Part shown: positions 52,689 to 60,389 of the stretch, piece after piece
Numbering within the stretch: position 1 is the first letter of the stretch
Layout: each line of letters begins with the position of its first letter
Assembly (NCBI GenBank): GCA_030018415.1
Contig: JASEGC010000006.1
Location: 1-62,196, forward strand
Source: Candidatus Aenigmatarchaeota archaeon
GTDB taxonomy: Archaea; Aenigmatarchaeota; Aenigmatarchaeia; CG10238-14
Direction: 5' to 3'
Length of the DNA: 62,196 nucleotides
The notes under the pieces: generated by a model
Told to the model about the DNA's origin: nothing
The model's database searches: none
Seen by the model: only the letters and a program-made list of their open reading frames with translations
Program-made: the position numbers and the translations under genes

Positions 52689-53966
52689 TTAAACAGTAAC
52701 CGCTATAGCTGCTTCACCAGCATGCCATGAAAGTCTAGGCCTGACTTGAACAGTGTAAATCCTTTCAGAATTATCGTCCAGTATTATAGCTGTTCCCAGC
52801 CATCTCGGCAATGAATCTATGTACTTTCCTATGTCTTCTGCCAAGTAAGTCTGCATTACCGCATGCAAGGCCTGTAGGTCATCCTTAGAGGTTAGTCTGT
52901 GAGAGATAACCATATCACACTGTGATATGACATCCTGATGAACTTTGTTAGGCATTTGGGTTAGTGGAATGAACGATATTCCTGGTTCTCTTCCCTGCTT
53001 TACTATGGTCAGAATCGGGTTGGTTGAGACTGTCATTGCATCAGAAGGGATGAATTGATGTGCCTCATCCATAAATATCCATACCATCGGTTTTCTCTCT
53101 TTAAGCTCGATCTCTCCCATCCTTGCAAGTTCTTCTTGTTTCCTTGCCATCACTCTCTGTTCGTATACTTTTCTAGCTATTAATGCCACTAGAAGATTAC
53201 GAACAGACCAAGCTTCTGTTGCTCTCAAACGAGAAACATCGAATACGTTTATCATCCCAGGCTTCATTATCTCTTCTATTCTTATCCCTTCTTCACCAAA
53301 AACGCCCCATTGAGATGCGACTGATAGCATGCTATCGAGAGTAGATTTAGTGCGAGTATCAGTCGCTCTGTCATCCCTTATCTCAGACATTAAATCATCC
53401 ATCGAGAATTTTTCACTTCTGTCTCTGAGTCTGTTCACAGCCTTTTGCAAACTAACTGCCAAAGGATTTGTCATGGGTAAGTTAAAGGCCAGAGACCAGT
53501 CTTCACCTGTGAATTCGTGAGGAGAGATAGAAATCCCAAAATCTACTGGTATGTTTGCCTCTTCAAAGACAGGTTTTTGCTCGAAGGGGACGTAAACTTT
53601 TACCCTATCTTTTAATCCTGTTGGTTTTAAACTCCATTGATCAAGTTGAACGACTTGTTGTTCATTCGGTAACTTAGTACTCCAGTAAATACCCATGGTA
53701 TCTATAACTACAGCAGTCAAGTTTTTTCTGAATTGTTCAGGCAGTAGGGCAATCTCCTCCATTATCACTCCGGCAGAGTAGCTCTTTCCCATACCCCTTT
53801 TTCCAGAAATCAGGATTACATGAGGTCTTAGAAGGTCTAAGACGATAGGATTAGTTAAATGGGCTTCTTCTGCCTCTCCTACTATATGTTTTCCTATATA
53901 ACCAGTACATTTTGTTCCGTATTCTTCAAGATCCTCCTTTCTCCTTCCGACGATTATCTCACGCAT
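52689..53966 (-). CDS. HerA-like ATPase
   Basis: A 425-aa hexameric HerA/FtsK-type ATPase: Walker A ISGKRGMGKSYSAG (about 53-66), Walker B MVWIFMDEAHQFIP, and the C-terminal QGREPGISFIPLTQ. HerA works with NurA in DNA end resection in archaea, but no nurA is adjacent. Members of this subgroup are also found alone. Confidence 0.88.
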   Translation of the reverse strand: MREIIVGRRKEDLEEYGTKCTGYIGKHIVGEAEEAHLTNPIVLDLLRPHVILISGKRGMGKSYSAGVIMEEIALLPEQFRKNLTAVVIDTMGIYWSTKLPNEQQVVQLDQWSLKPTGLKDRVKVYVPFEQKPVFEEANIPVDFGISISPHEFTGEDWSLAFNLPMTNPLAVSLQKAVNRLRDRSEKFSMDDLMSEIRDDRATDTRTKSTLDSMLSVASQWGVFGEEGIRIEEIMKPGMINVFDVSRLRATEAWSVRNLLVALIARKVYEQRVMARKQEELARMGEIELKERKPMVWIFMDEAHQFIPSDAMTVSTNPILTIVKQGREPGISFIPLTQMPNKVHQDVISQCDMVISHRLTSKDDLQALHAVMQTYLAEDIGKYIDSLPRWLGTAIILDDNSERIYTVQVRPRLSWHAGEAAIAVTV

Positions 53967-54054
53967 ATTAAAAAATTGTCTTTTAGGATAGATATAGGTT
54001 ATGAACCAAAAAAAACTTTTATACTCGAAAACGCGCGAAATAATAGGTGATGAG

Positions 54055-54348
54055 ATGGCTGTGAAAATTGGAAAAATTCAACACGGGACTGTGATCGATC
54101 ATATAACCGCTGGGGAAAGGATTAAAAGTAATCGAAGCGTTGGATCTACCAGAGAGCGATAAGATTGTGTCCTTGATGATGAATATCGATAGTAAGAAGT
54201 TCGGTAAGAAGGATATCGTGAAGGTGGAAGGGGTTCATTTTGACCAAAAGAAGTTGCTCCTAAAATTTCACTGTTTGCACCGAAGGCAACGATTAACTTG
54301 ATAAAAGATTCTAAGGTTGTGAATAAAGTTAGGTTGGAATCTCTGTAA
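54055..54348 (+). pseudogene. Second pyrI-like gene, frameshifted and lacking the zinc domain
   Basis: Corrected for one extra G in CTGGGGAAAG and one missing base near 54254, the sequence reads KIGKIQHGTVIDHITAG, then LKVIEALDLPESDKIVSLMM, FGKKDIVKVEGV, and SLFAPKATINLIKDSKVVNK, ending at TAA. This is the nucleotide-binding half of an ATCase regulatory chain, distinct from the intact pyrI at 15.5 kb. A TATA box (TTTTATAC near 54017) remains. Confidence 0.75.
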
Positions 54349-54508
54349 GAGATGTTTTTTTCTTATTAATTACTAAAGAAATGTGTTTTCGTAGAAAACT
54401 GAAATGAGTTAAAACGAACTTCCAACGTATAAAAGGTGTTATACGCAATCGGCTTAGCATGTGTCTGGAACCATATCAGAATAGAAGAGGAAAGAAAGGT
54501 TAGGGAAT

Positions 54509-54790
54509 ATGGAAACCTCCCTCATGGGAATATTAATGTACCTCTCAATGGTTCTGTCTGTGATTTTTTTAGCATTGGTAGTGCTAAGAAAAGGAATAAG
54601 CATATTTCTTGTAGCTGGGACAGTGTTAGTGGCAATAAACTTTGCAATGTACATGCTATTTATTGTATTCGCAGGTCCCGAAAGTTTTGAAATGTTATGG
54701 ATGTTGTTAGCTTTACCGGTAATTTTCATAATTTCTCTAGTTTTGCTTATCATTGGTATGGTAAAAAGAGGGGGATTCAAAAAGAAATGA
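54509..54790 (+). CDS. Small three-helix membrane protein
   Basis: A 93-aa hydrophobic protein with three probable transmembrane helices (about 8-28, 32-55, 66-86) and a basic tail GGFKKK. Family not recognised. GGAAACC/AGGAAAG purine-rich sequence lies upstream of the ATG. Confidence 0.55.
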   Translation: METSLMGILMYLSMVLSVIFLALVVLRKGISIFLVAGTVLVAINFAMYMLFIVFAGPESFEMLWMLLALPVIFIISLVLLIIGMVKRGGFKKK

Positions 54791-54804
54791 CGACATCCCT
54801 TCGC

Positions 54805-55010
54805 CGACAGTATATAACATCGGAATTATGCGAAGTTGCGAGCCGAGCGGAGGAATTTTAAGGTAACCCAGAAAATTCCGACCTCATGGTGAACAATTTG
54901 GAAAACCGAAATGCAATGAGGTTTCCGCATAAGCCCTGTTAAATGCCCCGAGGCGAAGCCGAGAGTGCAACGTGGTTTGGAGCGAAGCAGAGAAAGTCGA
55001 GAAAAAACCA
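54805..55010 (+). ncRNA. Candidate structured non-coding RNA
   Basis: G+C-rich island in an AT-rich genome. A 7-bp stem TTATGCG/CGCATAA (54826-54832, 54926-54932) encloses two perfect hairpins: GGAATTTT/AAAATTCC (54852-54859, 54872-54879) and CCTCAT/ATGAGG (54882-54887, 54916-54921). Further 3' is GGC-GAA-GCC. TATATAAC lies at 54811. I could not match it to RNase P, SRP RNA or a known riboswitch. Orientation is assumed from the TATA box. Confidence 0.5.
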
Positions 55011-55121
55011 TCAATCTCAATTCAAAGATTCTTTTAAGAGGGGTTGGAGTTTCAGATTCAATACGTATTAATCAAATTTCATTTCAACAGATTTAAATAC
55101 AATTTAACTTTAATCGTATTT

Positions 55122-56342
55122 ATGTTCAAGAAATACTTTAATAAATTCAGTGAAAACAAGAAAAATGCAATTATTCTCCTACTTCTTTTTGGTATAATAA
55201 GTTTACTAGGAGATATTATTTATGAAGGGGCAAGAAGCGTCAATGGCCCTTATCTGAGCACTTTAGGTGCAAATGCGGCAATTGTCGGCTTAGTAGTTGG
55301 AATAGGAGAATTATTGGGTTATGCAATCCGTTTATTTTCAGGCTATTTCTCTGATAAAGCAAAAGCACATTGGTTTTTCACAATTTTAGGATATAGTTTG
55401 CTTATGGCTGTTCCTTTGCTCGCATTGTCAAACTATTGGCAATTCGCAGCAGTCTTCATCGTACTAGAAAGGATTGGTAAAGGATTGAGAAGTCCTGCAA
55501 GAGATACATTAGTGTCTTATGCAACCAAACAGGTTGGTAGAGGATTCGGATTCGGCATCTCTGAGTTTCTCGACCAGATTGGTGCAACAATCGGACCTTT
55601 GATATTCACATTTTTCTTTATGTATTTTGGAACTGCTCAGAAAACAGTTGCAGATTATCAGCAGGGTTATAGTCTGCTTTGGCTTCCATTTGTAATGCTA
55701 ATGATGGTATTATTTATCACTTTTTTTAAGTTTAAAACACCTAGCAAACTTGAAAAAACAAGCAAAAAAGAATCTTCAAAATTTTCAAAAGTTTTCTGGG
55801 TATATTTGTTTTTCACATTTGTTACAACTATCGGTTTTATCAATTTTGCAATTGTTGGATATCACTTAAAGATAAACGGAATTGTATCTGACGCACAAAT
55901 ACCCTTTTTCTATGCTATTGCTATGATCGTCGATGCAATATTCGGAATAATAGTGGGAAAAATGTATGACAAGCTGAAAATAAAACACAAAAATGAACAT
56001 GCAGGATTATTGATTTTATTATCTATACCAATACTCACTGCCATTATTCTCCCATTAATATTCTCCTATAATTTAGGATTAATACTGATAGCCGTATTTT
56101 TTTGGGGTGTTGTGATGGGTTCGCACGAAACAATAATGAAAGCTGCAATTGCCGATTTAACACCAATAACAAAACGTGGAACAGGTTACGGCATTTTTAA
56201 TGTAATATATGGTCTAGCTCTATTTGTTGGTAGCGTTTTTGCTGGATATCTATATGATATATCCATTTCCTTAATGATATTCGGATTAATTTGCATCGAA
56301 ATTTTATCGATAGTCTTATTCTTTGTATTAAAAAAGAGATAA
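55122..56342 (+). CDS. MFS transporter
   Basis: About 406 aa with 12 hydrophobic segments. Start MFKKYFNKFSENKK at 55122. Contains the loop DKAKAHWFFTILGYSLLM and ERIGKGLRSPARDTLVSYA, typical of a bacterial/archaeal MFS subgroup of uncharacterised exporters. Substrate unknown. Confidence 0.88.
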   Translation: MFKKYFNKFSENKKNAIILLLLFGIISLLGDIIYEGARSVNGPYLSTLGANAAIVGLVVGIGELLGYAIRLFSGYFSDKAKAHWFFTILGYSLLMAVPLLALSNYWQFAAVFIVLERIGKGLRSPARDTLVSYATKQVGRGFGFGISEFLDQIGATIGPLIFTFFFMYFGTAQKTVADYQQGYSLLWLPFVMLMMVLFITFFKFKTPSKLEKTSKKESSKFSKVFWVYLFFTFVTTIGFINFAIVGYHLKINGIVSDAQIPFFYAIAMIVDAIFGIIVGKMYDKLKIKHKNEHAGLLILLSIPILTAIILPLIFSYNLGLILIAVFFWGVVMGSHETIMKAAIADLTPITKRGTGYGIFNVIYGLALFVGSVFAGYLYDISISLMIFGLICIEILSIVLFFVLKKR

Positions 56343-56539
56343 GAAACTCCAATCCTCATTCGTAGGTTTTTTCTCAATTTCACATAAGACGGTTATTTTT
56401 ATGCGACGTTCCTTTTAATGACTGTAAGGAATATAAAAAGAGTTTGCGTGGAGGGCAAGGACGCAAAGGACGAAGCTCGAAACCGTCAAAAAAGTGTGAA
56501 AATTTTCGACTGTGTCTCCAGTAATTTTGGCTAACGGTC
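56343..56539. other. Intergenic region, no gene seen
   Basis: Includes a G-rich patch (GCGTGGAGGGCAAGGACGC near 56445) that could form a short GCGT/ACGC hairpin. No ORF or clear signal. Confidence 0.3.
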
Positions 56540-56719
56540 ACGCTTATTAATAAATCTGCTAAATTAGCTAACATCCAAAAAGATGTTTATGTTCATACTT
56601 TAAGATACTCATTTGCAACTCATCTTTTAGAATCTGGAACAAATATAAGAATCATTCAACAATTATTAGAATATAAAAAATTAGAAACTACTCAAATTTA
56701 CACTCAAGTGTCAACTTAA
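56540..56719 (+). pseudogene. Tyrosine recombinase (XerC/D-like), C-terminal fragment
   Basis: Reads ANIQKDVYVHTLRYSFATHL, LESGTNIRIIQQLLEYKK, TTQIYTQVST-stop. This is the HxxR box (HTLRYS) and the terminal Tyr nucleophile (IYTQVS) of integrases. The N-terminal two thirds are missing. It lies 38 bp upstream of tRNA-Pro, consistent with a relic of a tRNA-targeting element or of a chromosomal XerA. Confidence 0.7.
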
Positions 56720-56793
56720 TAGTTAAAAAGGTTAAAAGCCATTGGATGATTTGTGAAGGGGTAGTGGTCTAGTTTGGTCTATGACACCAGCTT

Positions 56794-56806
56794 ACGAAAG
56801 GCTGAA
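56794..56806 (+). other. tRNA-Pro intron 1, 13 nt, between positions 33 and 34
   Basis: BHB fold: central helix CAGC/GCUG, 5' bulge UUA, 3' bulge AAG, six-base loop. Cutting after the second bulge nucleotide joins U33 to G34. Confidence 0.78.
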
Positions 56807-56818
56807 GGGGTGCTGGTA

Positions 56819-56836
56819 ATCGTTTAACGACCAGAA
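56819..56836 (+). other. tRNA-Pro intron 2, 18 nt, at position 45/46
   Basis: BHB fold: central helix CUGG/CCAG, 5' bulge UAA, 3' bulge AAA, intron helix UCG/CGA. Removal restores variable loop UAAUC. Position 45/46 is a known non-canonical archaeal intron site. Confidence 0.8.
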
Positions 56837-56864
56837 ATCCCGTGTTCAAATCACGGCTACCCCA

Positions 56865-57165
56865 TTGCGCTTAGTTCAAAAAAGTCGGGGGGGCAAAACT
56901 AGCGGAAAATAAAGAAACCGCCAAGTCTTCTTGTTGGTGAGTCACTGATTTTGAAGAATTTGGAATTCTAAGAGAACCATATATAGCATCGCTTTGGGAA
57001 GCGAAAAAATGAGAGAGTTGGTGCAGCATGGACAATACCAACAAAAAAGAAGTAGGAATTTTAGATTAAAAAATAAGAGTGCCCCAAAGAGAAAAGGCGA
57101 AAGCAATCGAAAGGTCCTTGCTAGCTATAAGAGACGATAAAGTCAATAAAAACAGTTGATTCAAT
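56865..57165. other. Spacer after tRNA-Pro, possible relic
   Basis: Contains a GCGG...CCGC stem near 56917-56935, a CATATATAGCATCG TATA-like site near 56981, and a 43-codon basic ORF starting at 57009 (MRELVQHGQYQQKRS onward). None is strongly supported; the region may be a remnant of inserted DNA. Confidence 0.3.
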
Positions 57166-58500
57166 TTAAATTTTTTTTAGGAAATTGATCACTATATCTT
57201 CTAGATTTGGCTTGCCTATTTCTTGAAGCTCAAAGGAAACATGAACAACTGGTTTGTTAATTCTTATTATTCGAGAAAGGTCACAAGGTGTTCCTAAAAC
57301 AACTGAATCACAATCAATTTTTTCTATTGTCCTTTCCAGATCTCTTAATTGTGATTCAGTATACCCAGCACTAGGAAGAACATCCTTTAAGTGCTTGTAC
57401 TCATTAAATAAAGACTTGATTGACCCAGTAGCGTGTGGTTTCGGATCAACAATTTTTTTTGCTCTATATTTTCTTGCTGCGACTAAACCAGCACCATATC
57501 CTAATGAACCATGAGTAACTGTGGGCGAGTCTTCGATAACTAACACGCTTTTCCCTTTTATCAATTCCGGTTTATCGACTGAAATTATGGATTTTGCTCT
57601 AATGATCTTCACTTTAGAATTAATCTTCCTGATGTTCTCTTCTGTGAGTCTAAGGTCTTCTTTCGTTGCAACATTAGTCTTATTCATCACTATTACATCT
57701 GCTAATCTTACGTTGACTTCTCCAGGATATGAAAATACACCATCAGGCCTTAAGGGGTCTGCTACAACAATATACAAATCGGGTTTGATCAGAGGAAAAT
57801 CGTTGTTACCAGATTCGAAAACAATTATATCTCCTTCTTTTTCCGCTTCTTTTAAAATTTTTTCATAATCAACCCCTGCGTATAACACAACGTTATTCCT
57901 GATGTAGGGTTCGTACTCTTCTCTCTCCTCCACTGTAGTGTTATACTTGTCCAAATCTTCATAACTAGTGAAACGTTGACATATTTGTTTTTTAAGATCG
58001 CCATATGGCATGGGATGCCGAACAGCCACAAATCTATAATTCCTATTTTTTAGAATATGACATATCTTTTTCACCACCGTACCTTTTCCGGCCCCAGTCC
58101 TAGTTGCACAAACAGAAATGACAGTTCTTCTGGACTTCAACATCGTGATTTTAGGACCCATCAACCTAAAGTCGGCTCCAGTAGCCAAAGCTATAGAGGC
58201 TCTGTGCATAACATACTCATGAGAAACGTCAGAATAAGCAAACACAACTTCATCTACGTGTAATTTTTTAATTAATTCTGGTAATTTTTCCTCGGGAAAT
58301 ATTGGTATTCCGTTGGGATAGAGTTTACCTGCCAATTCTTTTGGATATTTTCTTCCTGCTATTCCCGGAATCTGTGCAGCAGTGAAAGCTACTACTTCAT
58401 AATTTGGATTATCACGGAAGTAAACGTTAAAATTATGGAATTCTCTACCTGCTGCCCCAAGCAAAATCACTTTACGTTTGTTCGATTCCAAATCTATCAC
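57166..58500 (-). CDS. COG2403-type GTPase (cyclic 2,3-diphosphoglycerate synthetase-related)
   Basis: A 444-aa protein: N-terminal Rossmann-like VILLGAAGREFHNFNVYFRD, a P-loop CATRTGAGKGTVVKK near 135, VADPLRPDG, VIVMNKTNVA (GTPase NKxN-like), and TVTHGSLGYGAGLVAARKY. Archaeal relatives are annotated as cyclic 2,3-diphosphoglycerate synthetase or predicted GTPases; the reaction is not established by sequence. Confidence 0.8.
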   Translation of the reverse strand: MIDLESNKRKVILLGAAGREFHNFNVYFRDNPNYEVVAFTAAQIPGIAGRKYPKELAGKLYPNGIPIFPEEKLPELIKKLHVDEVVFAYSDVSHEYVMHRASIALATGADFRLMGPKITMLKSRRTVISVCATRTGAGKGTVVKKICHILKNRNYRFVAVRHPMPYGDLKKQICQRFTSYEDLDKYNTTVEEREEYEPYIRNNVVLYAGVDYEKILKEAEKEGDIIVFESGNNDFPLIKPDLYIVVADPLRPDGVFSYPGEVNVRLADVIVMNKTNVATKEDLRLTEENIRKINSKVKIIRAKSIISVDKPELIKGKSVLVIEDSPTVTHGSLGYGAGLVAARKYRAKKIVDPKPHATGSIKSLFNEYKHLKDVLPSAGYTESQLRDLERTIEKIDCDSVVLGTPCDLSRIIRINKPVVHVSFELQEIGKPNLEDIVINFLKKI

Positions 58501-59618
58501 TATAATTCTATTAATCTCGAGTGTGTTAAAACTTTTGGAAGTTTTTTTGTCATCAATACATCATTCTCAAGTCTACATCCTCCTATTCCGAGTTCATAAA
58601 TGCCTGGTTCGATGGTAAAAGTCATGTTCTCTTTCAGTTTAATTTCTTTCCAGTCTTTTGATCCTTCTTTGCTCTTTGGTTTTGATGAGAGTAAAGGTAA
58701 ATCATGTAATTCTAGACCTAAACCATGACCAAGTGAATGTTTGAACTTGAAGCCATTCCTTTTAATGAAATTCTCGATATGGTCATGGACTTTCCAAGTG
58801 GGTAAACCTGTCCTTAGGTAAGCAATAGCCCTTTCATGAGCTTTTTCAACTGTACGAACAATTTTCTTCTGTTTTGAAGAAAGTTTACCCAATGTAAACG
58901 GGACAGTTACATCAGAACAATATCCTTTGTACCTTACACCAAAATCTATCAAACCTAAACCATCTTGAATCTTCTGATCGGAAAAAGAAGGGTAAGGATG
59001 AATGTAAGCCGATCTTTTCCCTGAAGTAACGATCGTTGGAAACGCTAACTCATCTGCCCCCTTCCTTATCAAATCCTGCTCAAGAATTAATGCCAGCTCT
59101 TTTTCTGTTATCTTGTTTGAAAGATTTTCTTCGATTATTTTTATTCCATGATCAGCTATACGGCACGCCTTCTCTACCCTCTCTACCTCTTTTGGTTCTT
59201 TAATGCTTCTTATTTCCAGGATAACGTCACTGATGTCTTTGAACTTAAGATGCTTAAATTTTTTGAAGAGTTTGTAGGGAAAAATATCCTCTCGAACACC
59301 AATGGTCTTAACCTTCTTCAATTTTTGTTCTAAGACTTCCGTGAGACTACGATTATAATCATCCAGATTGATTATCTCATCGGCCTCTGCTTCTTCTAAT
59401 GCTTGATCATAACTTAACGGAGAAACTATTAGGATTGATTTTTCTTGACTCATCAACAAACAGCCAAAAGAAAAGAATCGAGTCTGTTGGAAGCTTGTGA
59501 AATATTCGATGTTAACGTCATGAATAGGTTCTGAAGTCAGAAATAATGCCACATCTAACTTTTTATCTTTTAACTTTCTCCTGAGTTGCTCTATTTTTTT
59601 CTTAGATATCAATCTCAT
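58500..59618 (-). CDS. pepQ: Xaa-Pro aminopeptidase (M24 family)
   Basis: A 372-aa creatinase-fold metallopeptidase. The five metal ligands fit LIDFGVRYKGYCSDVT (two Asp), HSLGHGLGLELHD (His), FTIEPGIYE (Glu) and GGCRLENDVL (Glu). It overlaps the downstream COG2403 gene by one base. Likely a cytosolic prolidase-type enzyme. Confidence 0.92.
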   Translation of the reverse strand: MRLISKKKIEQLRRKLKDKKLDVALFLTSEPIHDVNIEYFTSFQQTRFFSFGCLLMSQEKSILIVSPLSYDQALEEAEADEIINLDDYNRSLTEVLEQKLKKVKTIGVREDIFPYKLFKKFKHLKFKDISDVILEIRSIKEPKEVERVEKACRIADHGIKIIEENLSNKITEKELALILEQDLIRKGADELAFPTIVTSGKRSAYIHPYPSFSDQKIQDGLGLIDFGVRYKGYCSDVTVPFTLGKLSSKQKKIVRTVEKAHERAIAYLRTGLPTWKVHDHIENFIKRNGFKFKHSLGHGLGLELHDLPLLSSKPKSKEGSKDWKEIKLKENMTFTIEPGIYELGIGGCRLENDVLMTKKLPKVLTHSRLIEL

Positions 59619-59637
59619 GAAATTAATTTAGTAAGAA

Positions 59638-59913
59638 CTAAGATTTGAGGTTTTTTCTCAGGACTTTCCAAGAATGATACAAGATATCTTGAAACATTCC
59701 TCCCAAACTGACATTAAACCAGAAAGAATGTCCACTAAAACTTGTGATCAATGCAAGCAAACCAGCAGTGAAGGTATGATGTATCCTGAGTTTTTTGTTT
59801 TTTATTATCAAATAAAACTTTATTCCAGGAAACTTTATACTAATTAACTGAGAAATAAAGAAAGATAGAGCAAATATGAGAGTTTGAAACTCTATCATTG
59901 GCTCAATTATCAT
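59638..59913 (-). CDS. Small membrane protein
   Basis: About 91 aa from MIIEPMIEFQTL, with two hydrophobic stretches and a His-containing loop RIHHTFTAGLLALI...GHSFWFN. Family not recognised. A longer frame (from 59973) overlaps the upstream Cys-rich gene and is not preferred. Confidence 0.5.
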   Translation of the reverse strand: MIIEPMIEFQTLIFALSFFISQLISIKFPGIKFYLIIKNKKLRIHHTFTAGLLALITSFSGHSFWFNVSLGGMFQDILYHSWKVLRKNLKS

Positions 59914-59944
59914 AAATTTATTTTGATTTTTCCTCGTTTTAAAT

Positions 59945-60352
59945 CTATGGCTTACAAACTTTGCAAGGCACATAACCCATGTTTTCTGCTTCTTCTACGC
60001 TTTTAAAACAAACTAAATTGCTAGGTTTTATCTTCTTGGCCCATACACAATCACAATAATGATACTTGTTCGAACTCTTGCTACCGACGAACATCGTCCC
60101 TGAAGGACAACCTAATGCTTCACAATCAGAGATCGTCTCTGGTTGGACGACACCTGTTAGTCGTTCTGCTGTGGTTGGAGTTGTTGTTGGAATGGTTGTT
60201 CTTATCGTGGAAGTAGTTTTAATTATAGTCGTAGTCTCTTTGACTTTAACCATTTCACCTGTATACTCAGATGGTCCAAATATGATGGCAATTAGAATTA
60301 ACACCAAAAAAACAAGGACCACAGAAGCGATTATTCTTTTGATGGAAAACAA
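59945..60352 (-). CDS. Membrane-anchored Thr-linker Cys-rich protein
   Basis: A 135-aa protein: hydrophobic anchor (about 7-25), Thr-rich linker (about 40-62) and a C-terminal domain with CEALGCPSG, HYCDC, VCFKSVEEAENMGYVPCKVC. The end resembles the small Ada-type/metal-binding domain found at nuclease C-termini (CF-SVEEAE-GY-PC--C). It shares layout with 21.5 kb and the right-edge gene. Confidence 0.75.
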   Translation of the reverse strand: MFSIKRIIASVVLVFLVLILIAIIFGPSEYTGEMVKVKETTTIIKTTSTIRTTIPTTTPTTAERLTGVVQPETISDCEALGCPSGTMFVGSKSSNKYHYCDCVWAKKIKPSNLVCFKSVEEAENMGYVPCKVCKP

Positions 60353-60389
60353 TGAATCCCCTTATTCTAATTATTGAAGCTAAAGATAT

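Larger units (their letters stand above)
56758..56864 (+). tRNA. tRNA-Pro(GGG) with two mini-introns
   Basis: Acceptor GGGGTAG/CTACCCC plus A; T arm CCGTG TTCAAAT CACGG. Removing 56794-56806 and 56819-56836 gives anticodon arm CCAGC TTGGGGT GCTGG, anticodon GGG (56807-56809) with G37 as expected for proline, and a normal 5-nt variable loop TAATC. Without removal the anticodon arm cannot form with a 7-nt loop. Confidence 0.88.

Noticed and set aside
54805-55010. RNase P RNA or SRP RNA
   Set aside because: I could not find the conserved core segments of either (for example GAGGAAAGTCC or the SRP helix 8 loop).
56758-56864. tRNA-Val(UAC) reading of the CUUACG segment
   Set aside because: It forces an abnormal 22-nt variable region and leaves out position 26; the two-intron tRNA-Pro model satisfies every arm.
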